Notes: a model not told the origin generated them from the sequence alone. Counted from the stretch's first letter, positions 8,394 to 16,108 are shown. The stretch is DNA of 64,000 nucleotides from Paramesorhizobium sp049065735 (GCF_049065735.1 NZ_JBAKHD010000005.1:186001-250000); one strand, 5' to 3'. Translations and numbers: made by a program.

Positions 8394-8551
8394 ACCCCCC
8401 TCTGTCCTGCCGGACATCTCCCCCTCAAGGGGGGAGATTGGCTGGCATAGAGGGCTGCGCCTATCTTACAATGCTGGCGATTGGCTGCGGCGTCGATGAA
8501 GTCGTGATCTCCCCCCTTGAGGGGGAGATGGCCGGCAGGCCAGAGGGGGGT
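8394..8551. repeat. Palindromic repeat, family B, 45-base terminal inverted arms
   Basis: The arms at 8394-8438 and 8507-8551 match at 43 of 45 positions by eye. They contain CCTGCCGG and CTCCCCCTCAAGGGGGGAGA, itself a palindrome. The 68-base centre is unrelated. The element interrupts the petR - kinase operon. Its form is that of a miniature inverted-repeat element. Confidence 0.85.
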
Positions 8552-8575
8552 GTCGTCGAACGCCATAAAGTATCG

Positions 8576-9280
8576 TCACTCTATACTGAGCTTATACCCG
8601 ATCCCCCGCACGGTCTGGAGCCAGACCGGGTTGGCGGGGTCCTGCTCGATTTTGCGGCGCAGGCGGTTGATCTGGACGTCGATGGTGCGCTCGCCAACTT
8701 CGCCTTCATTGCCGGTCAGCTCGTGGCGCGGGACCGTCTCTCCGGCACGCTCGGCGAAGATGGCCATGATGTCCTGCTCGCGGTCGGTCAGCTTGATGTT
8801 CTCGCTGCCCTTGCGAAGCTCCTTGCGCGGGATGAAGAAGGTGTAGGGGCCGAACACGACCTGCTCGATCTTCGGCGTTTGCGGGGCCGCGCCGCGGCGC
8901 AGGATGTTGTTGATACGCAGGATCAACTCGCGCGGATCGAAGGGCTTGGGCAGATAATCATCCGCGCCCGCCTCGAGACCGTCGATGCGGTTGTCGGTTT
9001 CCGACAGGGCGGTCAGCATCAGGATCGGCACGTCCTTGGTCTCGCGCAGCGATTTGGTCAGCGACACGCCGGTTTCGCCGGGCATCATGATGTCGAGGAT
9101 TAGCAGGTCGAAATCGATCCCTTCCAGCTTGCGCCGCGCTTCCGCCGCATTGGCGGCCACGGTGACCCGGAAGCCGCTGCCGGTCAGATATTGCGACAGG
9201 AGGCTGCGGATGCGGGTGTCGTCGTCGACAACGAGAAGGTGCGGCGCGTCGTCGGAAACCGGCTTCTGTTCCATGGCCAT
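8576..9280 (-). CDS. petR: OmpR-family response regulator, PetR-like
   Basis: An OmpR/PhoB-type regulator of 234 residues. The receiver has the acidic pair VVDDD, the phosphorylated Asp in LILDIMMPG and the KPF lysine. The C-terminal winged helix ends VWLQTVRGIGYKL. I chose the ATG at 9280 (MAMEQKPV) because AAGGGG lies 7 bases before it; an ATG at 9301 has the Shine-Dalgarno abutting it. The order MarR gene - this gene recalls petP-petR of Rhodobacter, which act on the cytochrome bc1 genes there. The regulon here is unknown. Confidence 0.88.
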   Translation of the reverse strand: MAMEQKPVSDDAPHLLVVDDDTRIRSLLSQYLTGSGFRVTVAANAAEARRKLEGIDFDLLILDIMMPGETGVSLTKSLRETKDVPILMLTALSETDNRIDGLEAGADDYLPKPFDPRELILRINNILRRGAAPQTPKIEQVVFGPYTFFIPRKELRKGSENIKLTDREQDIMAIFAERAGETVPRHELTGNEGEVGERTIDVQINRLRRKIEQDPANPVWLQTVRGIGYKLSIE

Positions 9281-9325
9281 CTCTGTACCCCTTGTGCTCA
9301 TCTCATCCCTCTATTCTTCGCAATT

Positions 9326-9832
9326 CTAACCCGCCGCGGGCAAACTGTCGATCTGCGCCCGCTGATCCGGATTGACCATGGCTTTCAGGAAGTGCTCGAT
9401 CGCCGCGCGATTCCCGGGTCCGCTCTCTTCAAGCGCCTGGGCGATACGGCGGGACTGTGGCAGGGCGAGGGCGAGGGCGAGCTCGCGTCCCTTAGGCGTC
9501 GGGTAGAGCTCCCGCTGGCGCCGGTCGCGCGGGCCGGTCAGCTGCACCACATGCTCCGTGTCGATCAATTGCTTCAGCACGCGGGCAAGGCTCTGCTTGG
9601 TGATCTTCAGCACGTCCAGAAGCTCGGCCACCGTCATGCCCGGCTTGCGGTTGATGAAATAAAGCACCCGGTGGTGGGCGCGGCCGAAGCCGATTTTTTC
9701 CAAAATGAGGTCGGGATCGGCGGTGAAATCCCGGTAGGCGAAGAACAGAAGCTCGATAATATGAAGCTCGGGCGCGTCTTCGCCGGAGAGGGCCTTGGCG
9801 ATGTGGCTGCTATCATCTTTCGTCGGTGTCAC
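9326..9832 (-). CDS. petP: MarR-family regulator, PetP-like
   Basis: A winged-helix MarR protein of about 168 residues. The DNA-binding part is HHRVLYFINRKPGMTVAELLDVLKITKQSLARVLKQL, followed by the wing around DRRQRELYPTPKG. The frame is open far upstream, but the family starts near the GTG at 9832, which has GGAG 8 bases before it. It precedes the response regulator on the same strand, as petP precedes petR in Rhodobacter. It is divergent from ilvE, with a 342-base control region between them. Confidence 0.85.
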   Translation of the reverse strand: MTPTKDDSSHIAKALSGEDAPELHIIELLFFAYRDFTADPDLILEKIGFGRAHHRVLYFINRKPGMTVAELLDVLKITKQSLARVLKQLIDTEHVVQLTGPRDRRQRELYPTPKGRELALALALPQSRRIAQALEESGPGNRAAIEHFLKAMVNPDQRAQIDSLPAAG

Positions 9833-9872
9833 GCGGCGAACTCCATCAAACGAGAAAAATACGTCAGCCTTG

Positions 9873-9901
9873 TTGACATATTTTCGAAGCGCTGGTAATT
9901 T
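9873..9901 (+). promoter_or_regulatory. Candidate sigma-70 promoter toward ilvE
   Basis: TTGACA at 9873-9878 is followed after 17 bases by TAATTT at 9896-9901 on the plus strand. This would give a leader of about 265 bases to ilvE. Only box similarity and spacing support it. Confidence 0.35.
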
Positions 9902-10085
9902 TTGCCAAGCTGACGGCCATCTTTTGAACGAAAGATAAAGTTCATACGGCTTTTCAAGACATAATCCCTCTTGGAAATGTGTATAATGATCCTGTCCGGC
10001 AGCCTGCCTTCCGTTGGCCGGAAACGGATGGTACCGCACAGATCCGGTCTTAAAGCAACGCATGATCTTGCGCAAAACCCTGCGA

Positions 10086-10127
10086 CTTTCGGATCATGTT
10101 CAAGTTAAACAGTGTATAATCCGAAAG
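10086..10127. promoter_or_regulatory. Inverted repeat over a TATAAT box upstream of ilvE
   Basis: Perfect nine-base arms CTTTCGGAT (10086-10094) and ATCCGAAAG (10119-10127). The second arm overlaps the last two bases of a TATAAT at 10115-10120. A second GTGTATAAT occurs at 9979-9987. The layout suits a regulator-controlled promoter in the petP/ilvE divergent region. No transcription data support it. Confidence 0.4.
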
Positions 10128-10174
10128 ACCTGAACTTTTCGGTATATGCTTTGGGGAAACGCCTGGAGGTTAAC

Positions 10175-11065
10175 ATGGCATCCGTTCCATTCGATCAGCG
10201 TGAAGGCACCATCTGGATCAATGGCGAATTTATTCGCTGGGCGGATGCGAAGCTGCATGTATTGACCCATGGCCTGCATTACGGCAGCGCCGTGTTCGAG
10301 GGCGAGCGCGCCTATGGCGGCGAGATCTTCAAGCTCAACGAGCATACCGAGCGCCTGCACGAATCCGCCCGTATCCTCGGTTTCGAGATTCCCTATTCCG
10401 TGGCCGAGATCAACGATGCCTGCCGCCAGCTGCTGGCCAAGCAGGGCTTCGAGGATGCCTATGTGCGCCCGATCGCCTGGCGCGGCAGCGAATCGCTGGG
10501 CGTTTCGGCGCAAGCCAACCGCATCAATGTCGCCATCGCGATCTGGCAGTGGCCGAGCTATTTCGATCCCGAGCAGAAGCTGAAGGGCATCCGCCTCGAC
10601 ATCGCCGAATATCGCCGCCCCGACCCGCGCACCGCGCCGTCGAAGTCGAAGGCATCGGGCCTTTACATGATCTGCACCATCTCCAAGCATGCGGCGGAAG
10701 CCAAGGGCTATGCGGACGCGATGATGCTGGACTGGCGCGGCCAGGTGGCCGAGGCGACCGGCGCCAACATTTTCTTCGTCAAGGATGGCGTCATCCATAC
10801 GCCGACGCCCGACTGCTTCCTCGACGGCATCACCCGCCGCACAGTGATCGACCTCGCCAAGCGCCGCGGCTATGAGGTGGTGGAGCGCGCGATCATGCCG
10901 GAGGAGCTGGAAGGCTTCGAACAGTGCTTCCTCACGGGCACGGCAGCGGAAGTGACACCGGTGGCCGAAATCGGACAGTATCGCTTCAAGGTTGGCGACA
11001 TCACCGCCAATCTGATGCATGATTATACGGCCGAAGTGACGCCGAAGAGGGCTGCGGCGGAATAG
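10175..11065 (+). CDS. ilvE: Branched-chain amino acid aminotransferase
   Basis: A 296-residue fold-type IV PLP aminotransferase. It shows WINGEF, LTHGLHYGSAVFEGERAY, the PLP lysine in APSKSKASGLYM (about residue 158), QVAEATGANIF and FLTGTAAEVTPV. It makes Leu, Ile and Val from their keto acids. GGAGGT sits 4 bases before the ATG at 10175; an upstream ATG at 10112 in the same frame lacks a good site. A strong terminator follows at 11183. Confidence 0.95.
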   Translation: MASVPFDQREGTIWINGEFIRWADAKLHVLTHGLHYGSAVFEGERAYGGEIFKLNEHTERLHESARILGFEIPYSVAEINDACRQLLAKQGFEDAYVRPIAWRGSESLGVSAQANRINVAIAIWQWPSYFDPEQKLKGIRLDIAEYRRPDPRTAPSKSKASGLYMICTISKHAAEAKGYADAMMLDWRGQVAEATGANIFFVKDGVIHTPTPDCFLDGITRRTVIDLAKRRGYEVVERAIMPEELEGFEQCFLTGTAAEVTPVAEIGQYRFKVGDITANLMHDYTAEVTPKRAAAE

Positions 11066-11073
11066 GTTTTCAG

Positions 11074-11154
11074 GGGAGTAGGGCAGTAAGGCAATAGGGC
11101 AGTATGCTTATTGTTTAACATATTGCCCTACTGCCATATTGCCTTGCTGCCCTA
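11074..11154. repeat. Octamer-phrase palindrome (AGGGCAGT type)
   Basis: Left arm of octamers near AGGGCAGT/AAGGCAAT (11074-11106), short AT-rich loop, and right arm of the complementary octamers (11120-11154). The arms pair imperfectly. It begins 9 bases after the ilvE stop. AGGGCAGT is the unit I recall from Brucella HOOF-Print VNTR loci. Confidence 0.8.
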
Positions 11155-11182
11155 AACGGAAATCTTATATTAAGTTACAAAC

Positions 11183-11219
11183 AAGAAAAGCGGCGGTTTT
11201 CGCCGCTTTTCTTCTTTTT
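11183..11219 (+). terminator. Rho-independent terminator after ilvE
   Basis: Stem of about 13 pairs (AAGAAAAGCGGCG and its complement) with a four-to-five-base loop, followed by a CTTTTTA tract. It ends the ilvE transcript before the next gene. Confidence 0.8.
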
Positions 11220-11317
11220 AATGCATGATCTTGTTTGACTTTATCCACAAACCGTCCAACATCAACCTTGCCGGAGATTCTGCTGCGGCGAGGAAACACT
11301 TAGACGGGGTGACAATT

Positions 11318-11602
11318 ATGGAATCTCAACTTATTCCCATCATCATCCAGCTGATATCCGGCGCTGTCGGCGGCAATATTGCCGGCGCGGCCAAGAATTT
11401 GAGCCTCGGTACGGCTGGAAATACCGTGGCGGGTGGCATTGGCGGTATCCTGCTCAGCCAGCTTCTGCCGCTCCTCAGCAATGGCAGCCTCGATACCGCG
11501 CTCAGCGGGGTCGTGGGCCACATCGCCGGCGGCGGTATCGGCGGCATCGTGCTCACCGCCATCATCGGCCTGATCAAGAACGCGGTTGCCAAGCAGGCAT
11601 AA
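11318..11602 (+). CDS. Small glycine-rich membrane protein
   Basis: A 94-residue, very hydrophobic protein. Glycine-zipper stretches such as GAVGGNIAGAA, VAGGIGGILL and IAGGGIGGIVL suggest two or three membrane helices with tight packing. The ATG at 11318 has GGGG 8 bases upstream; the longer frame from 11225 begins in the preceding intergenic region. I do not recognise a named family. Similar glycine-zipper proteins are found in envelopes, but no function can be assigned. Confidence 0.65.
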   Translation: MESQLIPIIIQLISGAVGGNIAGAAKNLSLGTAGNTVAGGIGGILLSQLLPLLSNGSLDTALSGVVGHIAGGGIGGIVLTAIIGLIKNAVAKQA

Positions 11603-11666
11603 GCGTGAAACCGCAGGGTCGAAAATCGGCCGCCGCAGCTTGCGGCGGCTGATGGCGTTTGAGTGC

Positions 11667-11763
11667 GTGAATGGTGAATGGTAAAATGGTGAATGGTCTT
11701 GGGAATGGCTGGTTTAGCTGGTGCTCCCCTTCGCTATTCATTATTTCACTATTCGCCATTTTG
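11667..11763. repeat. Short-phrase palindrome (GAATGGT type)
   Basis: Left arm with repeated GTGAATGG/TAAAATGG phrases (11667-11697). Right arm with ATTCATTATTTCACTATTC (11732-11763), which is roughly complementary. It lies just before the metallo-hydrolase gene, whose Shine-Dalgarno follows at once. A GC hairpin at 11629-11649 (GCCGCCGCA/TGCGGCGGC) precedes it. Confidence 0.65.
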
Positions 11764-11780
11764 ATTCAGGAGGGGCCAGC

Positions 11781-12428
11781 ATGGGCCAGTTGAAGGCGCT
11801 TGTCATTCCCGTCACCGCTTTCGAGCAGAATTGCACGGTTCTGTTCGATGACGAGAGCAAGAAGGGCGTGGTGATCGATCCGGGTGGGGATGTCGACCGC
11901 ATTCTGGAGGCGCTGCAGGCAAATGGGGTTACGCCCGAGGCGATCTGGCTGACCCATGGCCATATCGACCATGCGGGCGGGGCGCTCGATCTGAAGGAGG
12001 CGCTCGATATCGAGATCATCGGCCCGCATGAGGCCGACAAGTTCCTGCTCGACAATCTGGAGATGATTGCGCTGCGCTATGGCATCAGCGGCGGCGTCCG
12101 CAATATGACACCCGACCGCTGGCTGAAGGACGGGGACACGCTTTCCTTCGGCGGCCATGTGTTCGAGGTGCTGCACTGCCCGGGCCATGCGCCCGGACAT
12201 GTGGTCTATTTCAACCGCGATGCGAATTTCGCCCATGTCGGCGACGTGCTGTTCAACGGCTCGATCGGGCGCACCGACCTTCCGGGCGGCGACCACGCGG
12301 CGCTGATCCGCTCGATCAAGGAAAAGCTGCTTCCGCTCGGCGACGAAGTCGGCTTCATCTGCGGCCATGGACCGGGAAGCCGGTTCGGGGATGAGCGGCG
12401 GGGAAATCCGTTTCTTGTAGAAGCATAG
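11781..12428 (+). CDS. MBL-fold metallo-hydrolase, glyoxalase II-like
   Basis: A 215-residue metallo-beta-lactamase-fold enzyme. The metal motif THGHIDHAGG lies at about residues 58-67. Further ligands are in HCPGHAPGHV, the Asp in HVGDVLF, and the His in FICGHGPGS. The compact length resembles the YcbL/GloB2-type hydrolases that process S-lactoylglutathione or similar thioesters. AGGAGGGG lies before the ATG at 11781. The substrate is not proven. Confidence 0.9.
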   Translation: MGQLKALVIPVTAFEQNCTVLFDDESKKGVVIDPGGDVDRILEALQANGVTPEAIWLTHGHIDHAGGALDLKEALDIEIIGPHEADKFLLDNLEMIALRYGISGGVRNMTPDRWLKDGDTLSFGGHVFEVLHCPGHAPGHVVYFNRDANFAHVGDVLFNGSIGRTDLPGGDHAALIRSIKEKLLPLGDEVGFICGHGPGSRFGDERRGNPFLVEA

Positions 12429-12433
12429 TCACG

Positions 12434-12476
12434 AGTTGCGAGTCACGAGTCTTCTAAACACTCGTGACTCGCAACT
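12434..12476. repeat. Perfect 17-base inverted repeat built of short phrases
   Basis: The arms 12434-12450 and 12460-12476 are exact complements. The phrase GAGTYACGAGT / GTTGCGAGTC is itself repetitive. It starts 6 bases after the metallo-hydrolase stop and ends 12 bases before the stop of the convergent BA14K gene, so it may terminate both. Confidence 0.8.
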
Positions 12477-12488
12477 TCGGCACTCCCA

Positions 12489-12914
12489 TCAATTGGCGAC
12501 GCAGAAATGATCCTGGCCGTCATAGCCGCGGAACGTGCCCGTACGTGCATTGAACGTCCGATAGCGGCGGGAGCAGTAATCATACCAGCCGCGCGTCCAG
12601 GGCTGATAGCTCGCATAGCGCGGATAGGAAGGCTGGGCGCGGTATGGGTATGTGGCGGGCGGCGGCGCGAAAGGCTGATACGCAACCGGCGGCGGCGCTG
12701 CATAGGGATCGTAAGGGGGAGGCGGTGGAGCGGCGTAAGTCGGCCGCGATGTGAGCGCACCGCCGATCAGCGCGCCTGCCGCAAGGCCGGCGGCACCCGC
12801 TGTCCATGCATGCCTTTGTCTCTTTCCGGCCATTGCTGTTTCGATTGAGATCGGGGCGAGCACCACCGCCGCCGATGCCGCAGCCAGGACGGCTGTCTTA
12901 ACAAAGCGGTTCAT
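12489..12914 (-). CDS. BA14K-family secreted protein (copy 1)
   Basis: A 141-residue protein with a signal peptide (about residues 1-30), a small hydrophobic segment AAGLAAGALIGGAL and a Pro/Tyr/Ala-rich middle. It ends with the BA14K module, SYQPWTRGWYDYCSRRY through RTGTFRGYDGQDHFC. BA14K was described in Brucella as an immunoreactive, lectin-like protein involved in LPS integrity. AGAAAGG lies 8 bases before the ATG at 12914. A paralogue follows at 12992-13486. Confidence 0.9.
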   Translation of the reverse strand: MNRFVKTAVLAAASAAVVLAPISIETAMAGKRQRHAWTAGAAGLAAGALIGGALTSRPTYAAPPPPPYDPYAAPPPVAYQPFAPPPATYPYRAQPSYPRYASYQPWTRGWYDYCSRRYRTFNARTGTFRGYDGQDHFCVAN

Positions 12915-12940
12915 CGTCAATGCCTTTCTTTTTCAGAGAG

Positions 12941-12991
12941 GCGGGAAAGGGAACGGCAAAGAGGTCTGGACCTCACCATTCCCCTTTCTCG
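12941..12991. repeat. Imperfect palindrome between the two BA14K genes
   Basis: The arm GGGAAAGGGAA...AGAGGTC pairs imperfectly with GACCTCACCATTCCCCTTTC. It abuts the stop codon of the upstream BA14K gene at 12992-12994. Position at a gene 3' end matches the other short-phrase palindromes in the window. Confidence 0.55.
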
Positions 12992-13486
12992 TCAATTGGC
13001 CGTGCAGAAGTGGGTCTGTCCGTCATAGCCAACGAAGGTGCCCGTCCGGGGATTGAACGAGCGGTAACGGCTGGCGCAGTAAGAGTACCAGCCGCGGGTC
13101 CAGGGCTGGTAGTTGCCCTGATAGGTGACGTACCGCGTGACGACGCGGGTCTGGGTCGTGACCGGCGGATAGTAGACCACAGGCGGTTGATCGTAGATAA
13201 CGGGCGCGGGAGGGGCAGCATAAACGGGCTGCGACAGCGCACCGCCTATAAGGGTGCCGGCCAGAAGGCCGACCGCGCCGGCTGCCCAGGCATCGCTGTG
13301 ATCGTGATGGCGATGCCATCCCCAATAGGGGCCGGGGCCACCCCAGCGCGGACCGCCCCAATAAGGGCCCGGACCACCCCAGCCGCCGTACCAACCATGG
13401 GCCGAAGCGGCGCTGAGCGACACGGGCGTCAGAATGGCCGCTACCGACGCCGTTGCCAGGACTGCTGCCTTCACAAAGCGGTTCAT
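12992..13486 (-). CDS. BA14K-family secreted protein (copy 2)
   Basis: A 164-residue paralogue of the neighbouring gene. It has the same MNRFVKAAVLA signal-peptide start and the same C-terminal module (YQPWTRGWYSYCASRY to GYDGQTHFC). It differs by a Gly/Trp/Pro/His-rich insert (repeats of GGPGPYWG, then HRHHDHSD) at about residues 31-70 that may bind metal. GGAGG precedes the ATG at 13486. The tandem arrangement points to a local duplication. The frame stays open upstream to 14101 but without homology. Confidence 0.9.
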   Translation of the reverse strand: MNRFVKAAVLATASVAAILTPVSLSAASAHGWYGGWGGPGPYWGGPRWGGPGPYWGWHRHHDHSDAWAAGAVGLLAGTLIGGALSQPVYAAPPAPVIYDQPPVVYYPPVTTQTRVVTRYVTYQGNYQPWTRGWYSYCASRYRSFNPRTGTFVGYDGQTHFCTAN

Positions 13487-13699
13487 TTCAATTGCCTCCT
13501 TCAGAAGCATATGCGGCCCAACGGCATGCCGCCGGGCTGCAAAACGCGCGGAACTTTCCGGTTGGATAACGCTATTTTCCCAACCTGGTTCCAGATTTAC
13601 CGAAGCCTGCATGAACAGAAGCTGAACGGTTAATAGGAGGTGAATAAAGGGAGGGAGTAAGGGAGAAGATGGAAAGGGAGGCGCCGGCGCCCCCACCAT

Positions 13700-13725
13700 A
13701 AAAAACCCCGGCACCAGGGCCGGGG
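13700..13725 (-). terminator. Terminator downstream of the first cold-shock gene
   Basis: On the minus strand a GC stem (CCCCGG / CCGGGG with GCCCTGGT-type loop) is followed by six T. It lies 30 bases after the cold-shock stop. Confidence 0.8.
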
Positions 13726-13754
13726 CACGCCATGAAAAGCAATAAGTATGGTTC

Positions 13755-13970
13755 TCAGCCGGTAACCGAGATATTGACCGCCTTCGGTCCCTTGCCGCGG
13801 CGATCGGGCTCGGTGTCGAAGGAAACCTTCTGGTTATCGGCGAGGCCGGTGAGGCCGGAAGCCTGCACGGCAGAGATGTGGACAAAAATGTCCGGGCCGC
13901 CATTGTCCGGCTTGATGAAGCCGAAGCCTTTTTCAGTATTGAAGAATTTGACCAGACCGGTCTGTGCCAT
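13755..13970 (-). CDS. Cold-shock protein (copy 1)
   Basis: A 71-residue single cold-shock domain. RNP1-like KGFGFI and RNP2-like FVHISAV motifs are intact, and the start is GLVKFFNTEKGFGF. Such proteins melt RNA structure and act as antiterminators. The long non-coding stretch upstream (13971-14324), with AAGGAA near the start, fits the long regulatory leader typical of csp genes. A second copy is at 35383-35592. Confidence 0.93.
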   Translation of the reverse strand: MAQTGLVKFFNTEKGFGFIKPDNGGPDIFVHISAVQASGLTGLADNQKVSFDTEPDRRGKGPKAVNISVTG

Positions 13971-14324
13971 TGGATCCGTTCCTTTTCCTTAGGCGACGCT
14001 CCCCTCGCGGAAGAGCGGATTTGGTAGAACCGCCATGCATGCGCACCACGCCCGGCGGAGGTATGCAGGCAGTTCTCGAAATCAGGGAAGGAGCCGATCA
14101 TTGCCGGGAAATCCCGACCCGGAACTTATAGCGGTTCCGGCACGCCCGTTCTTCCAGTCTTCCATTGTTCGCAAAATGCCCGAACAACCAGAGACTGATC
14201 TATGAAGCGAATTTTGGCAAGCAAATTTTCGTGAATTTCAGAAGGATGAAAGTTTTGGAATAATCTTGCGCGATATCGGCTATAAGCTTGGCATAAAGCA
14301 AATAGTCTTTATTATCCTATCATT
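13971..14324 (-). promoter_or_regulatory. Likely leader and promoter region of cold-shock gene 1
   Basis: There are 354 bases without a supported gene between the transglycosylase stop and the cold-shock start. Long structured leaders are common for csp genes. A minus-strand ATG at 14101 opens a frame through the cold-shock start region, which could be a leader peptide, but nothing conserved is seen in it. Confidence 0.35.
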
Positions 14325-15260
14325 CTACTGGTTTTTTAAAACGATGCAGGCACCGCCCGCGGAGCGCAGGCGCGTGCAGATGCTGTCCGCCTCAACGCGG
14401 CTGTCGGCGCCGATTCTGACGGCGTAAATACCGCGCCGGCCCATGGGAGAGCGGACGCGGCTGACCACGGCGGATTGCCCCTTGAGTACGGCGGCGAACT
14501 GGCGCTTCGTCCGCTCCCACTGTCCCACGGCAGCGGCGCGGCGGAAATTGCCTGCCACCTGTATGCCCCAGGGCTTCGGCTTGATCCGCGCCATGGGAAT
14601 GGTGGCCGCCTTGATGATTGGCAGGCGGCGGCACGCCTCGTCGAAGGAAAGTTTCGCATCGAGCGGCCGGGACTCCCATTGCGCACCGGCGGCGAAGTCG
14701 TCTGCGGTCAGGCCGGTGATGTCGCGCACATAGCCTTCCGTTTCGAGCGGAAGGAAGCCGCCCGACTTCAACCAGGAGGAGATGCGCGCGGCGCCGGCAT
14801 TATAGGCCGCCGCCGCCAGGCCCCAATTGCCGAAAGCGTTGCGCAGATCTTTCAGCAGCGCCGCCGAGGCCGGAATGGCCTGCTCGATATCGAACGGATC
14901 GGCAAGCCCGCGCTCCCGTGCCGTATAGGGCATGAACTGGGCGATGCCCTGTGCACCGACCGGGCTGACGGCCCGGTGGTCGAACCGGCTTTCCTTCCAG
15001 ATCAGCCGGGCAAAAAATTCGCGCGGCAGGCCGTGGCGGTCGGCGTTCTCGGCGATGAGCGAACAGATGCGGTCGACCGAGGGCACCGGTTTTTCCGGCT
15101 TCTGCAGTGCGACCGTCTCTTCATGCACCGGTTTTTGCGGGGTGGGGGAATAGGGGCGCGCGGGCAGGGGATCAGCCGATGCGCTGGCGAGGCCGGCGGT
15201 CAAAGCTAGAGTAAACGCCAAAATGCGGAGAAGTCCTTTGCCCAAAGCCCCTTGCCCCAT
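14325..15260 (-). CDS. Lytic murein transglycosylase, SLT domain
   Basis: About 311 residues. A signal peptide (LLRILAFTLALTAGLASASA) is followed by the SLT core, with the catalytic Glu in IWKESRF, then SPVGAQGIAQFMPYTA and AAAAYNAGAARI. The C-terminal 100 residues contain two segments, IQVAGNFRRAAAVGQW and YAVRIGADSRVEADSICTRL, that look like SPOR-type peptidoglycan-binding repeats. It should cleave glycan strands in the periplasm. I chose the ATG at 15260; a TTG at 15317 also opens the frame. Confidence 0.88.
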   Translation of the reverse strand: MGQGALGKGLLRILAFTLALTAGLASASADPLPARPYSPTPQKPVHEETVALQKPEKPVPSVDRICSLIAENADRHGLPREFFARLIWKESRFDHRAVSPVGAQGIAQFMPYTARERGLADPFDIEQAIPASAALLKDLRNAFGNWGLAAAAYNAGAARISSWLKSGGFLPLETEGYVRDITGLTADDFAAGAQWESRPLDAKLSFDEACRRLPIIKAATIPMARIKPKPWGIQVAGNFRRAAAVGQWERTKRQFAAVLKGQSAVVSRVRSPMGRRGIYAVRIGADSRVEADSICTRLRSAGGACIVLKNQ

Positions 15261-15412
15261 GCACGGAAATAGCCTGTTCCCGGTAAAAGAAGCATAAGAT
15301 TGCGCATAGTGTGGCAAAATACAAAGCTTGCAACGTCTTTCTTGCGCTTTCCTTCTACTCCCTTACCATAAAGCGGGGCTAGAATCGCGGGCATTTGACG
15401 AGGAGAGGATTT

Positions 15413-15868
15413 ATGACGATCTTCAGCATGAAGATGCCCGGCTTGAGCGTGCTCGCCCTGTTTCTGCTGGCGGGCTGCGCGGTGGCGGAGGACGGCGGAC
15501 GTCCCGGGCCGCGGCCCGGCGGTCCGGTCATGTGCCCGATGATCTATGCGCCGGTTTGCGGCGAGCGTGGCGGGGTGCGCCAGACCTTCGGCAATGCCTG
15601 CCAGGCAGGGGCGAAAGGGTTTCGCGTGGTGCGCAAGGGCGAATGCGGCACGCGGCGTTCCTCCTCGGGCATTCCGAAATGGCCGGCCATTGCCGGTCCC
15701 GGCCCCGTCCTGCCGCCACAATTGCGCCGGCCCGCACGGCCCTCTTTCTGCACGGAGGAATATGCGCCGGTATGCGCCCGGCGCGGGCGGTCGGTAAAGA
15801 CGTTTCCGAATGCGTGTTTTGCGAAACGCGAGGGGTATCGGGTGCTGCGAAGGGGGGCTTGCCGGTGA
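15413..15868 (+). CDS. Lipoprotein with two Kazal-like inhibitor domains
   Basis: A 151-residue protein with a lipobox (FLLAGC, about residues 18-23). Two repeats have the Kazal pattern: CPMIYAPVCGERGGVRQTFGNAC and FCTEEYAPVCARRGRSVKTFPNAC, each closing with a Gly-Ala/Glu-Cys. Kazal domains inhibit serine proteases by a disulfide-held loop. A role in resisting external proteases is inference. GGAGAGG sits before the ATG at 15413. The cysteine number per domain is lower than in animal Kazal inhibitors. Confidence 0.85.
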   Translation: MTIFSMKMPGLSVLALFLLAGCAVAEDGGRPGPRPGGPVMCPMIYAPVCGERGGVRQTFGNACQAGAKGFRVVRKGECGTRRSSSGIPKWPAIAGPGPVLPPQLRRPARPSFCTEEYAPVCARRGRSVKTFPNACFAKREGYRVLRRGACR

Positions 15869-15887
15869 AGATTCCGTGACGTCGGCG

Positions 15888-16108
15888 GGTTCGCACCCTC
15901 CTTCCCCCTTGCGGGGAAGGTGTCTGCGGAGCAGACGGATGGGGGTGGTGACGCATTCGCCTCTTTCTCCGGCAAAAGCGCAAACGTCACCACCCCCATC
16001 CGCCCGCTAACGCGGGTTTCGTCGCTGGAAAAGCCAAATCGTTGGCTTTTCCTCGGCCTTCGGCCGAACGCTCCTCAATCCCCGCAAGGGGGAAGGAGGG
16101 TGCGAACC
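15888..16108. repeat. Palindromic repeat, family A, long form with perfect 29-base ends
   Basis: The outer arms 15888-15916 and 16080-16108 are exact complements over 29 bases. Inside are inner arms of the GGGGGTGGTGACG type. There is also an extra module of about 60 bases (about 16018-16079) with GGAAAAGCCAA...TTGGCTTTTCC and CGGCCTTCGGCCG hairpins. The module is shared with the copy at 33034-33237 and absent from 2428-2574. Lies between the convergent Kazal and HxlR genes. Confidence 0.85.

Noticed and set aside
11074..11154. CRISPR-like array from repeated short units
   Set aside because: Units are 7-9 bases without spacers and the array is a palindrome; no cas genes occur in the window.
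13971..14101. Leader frame starting at 14101 that reads through the cold-shock start
   Set aside because: Mentioned as a possible leader peptide, but nothing conserved is visible and csp leaders are normally non-coding.
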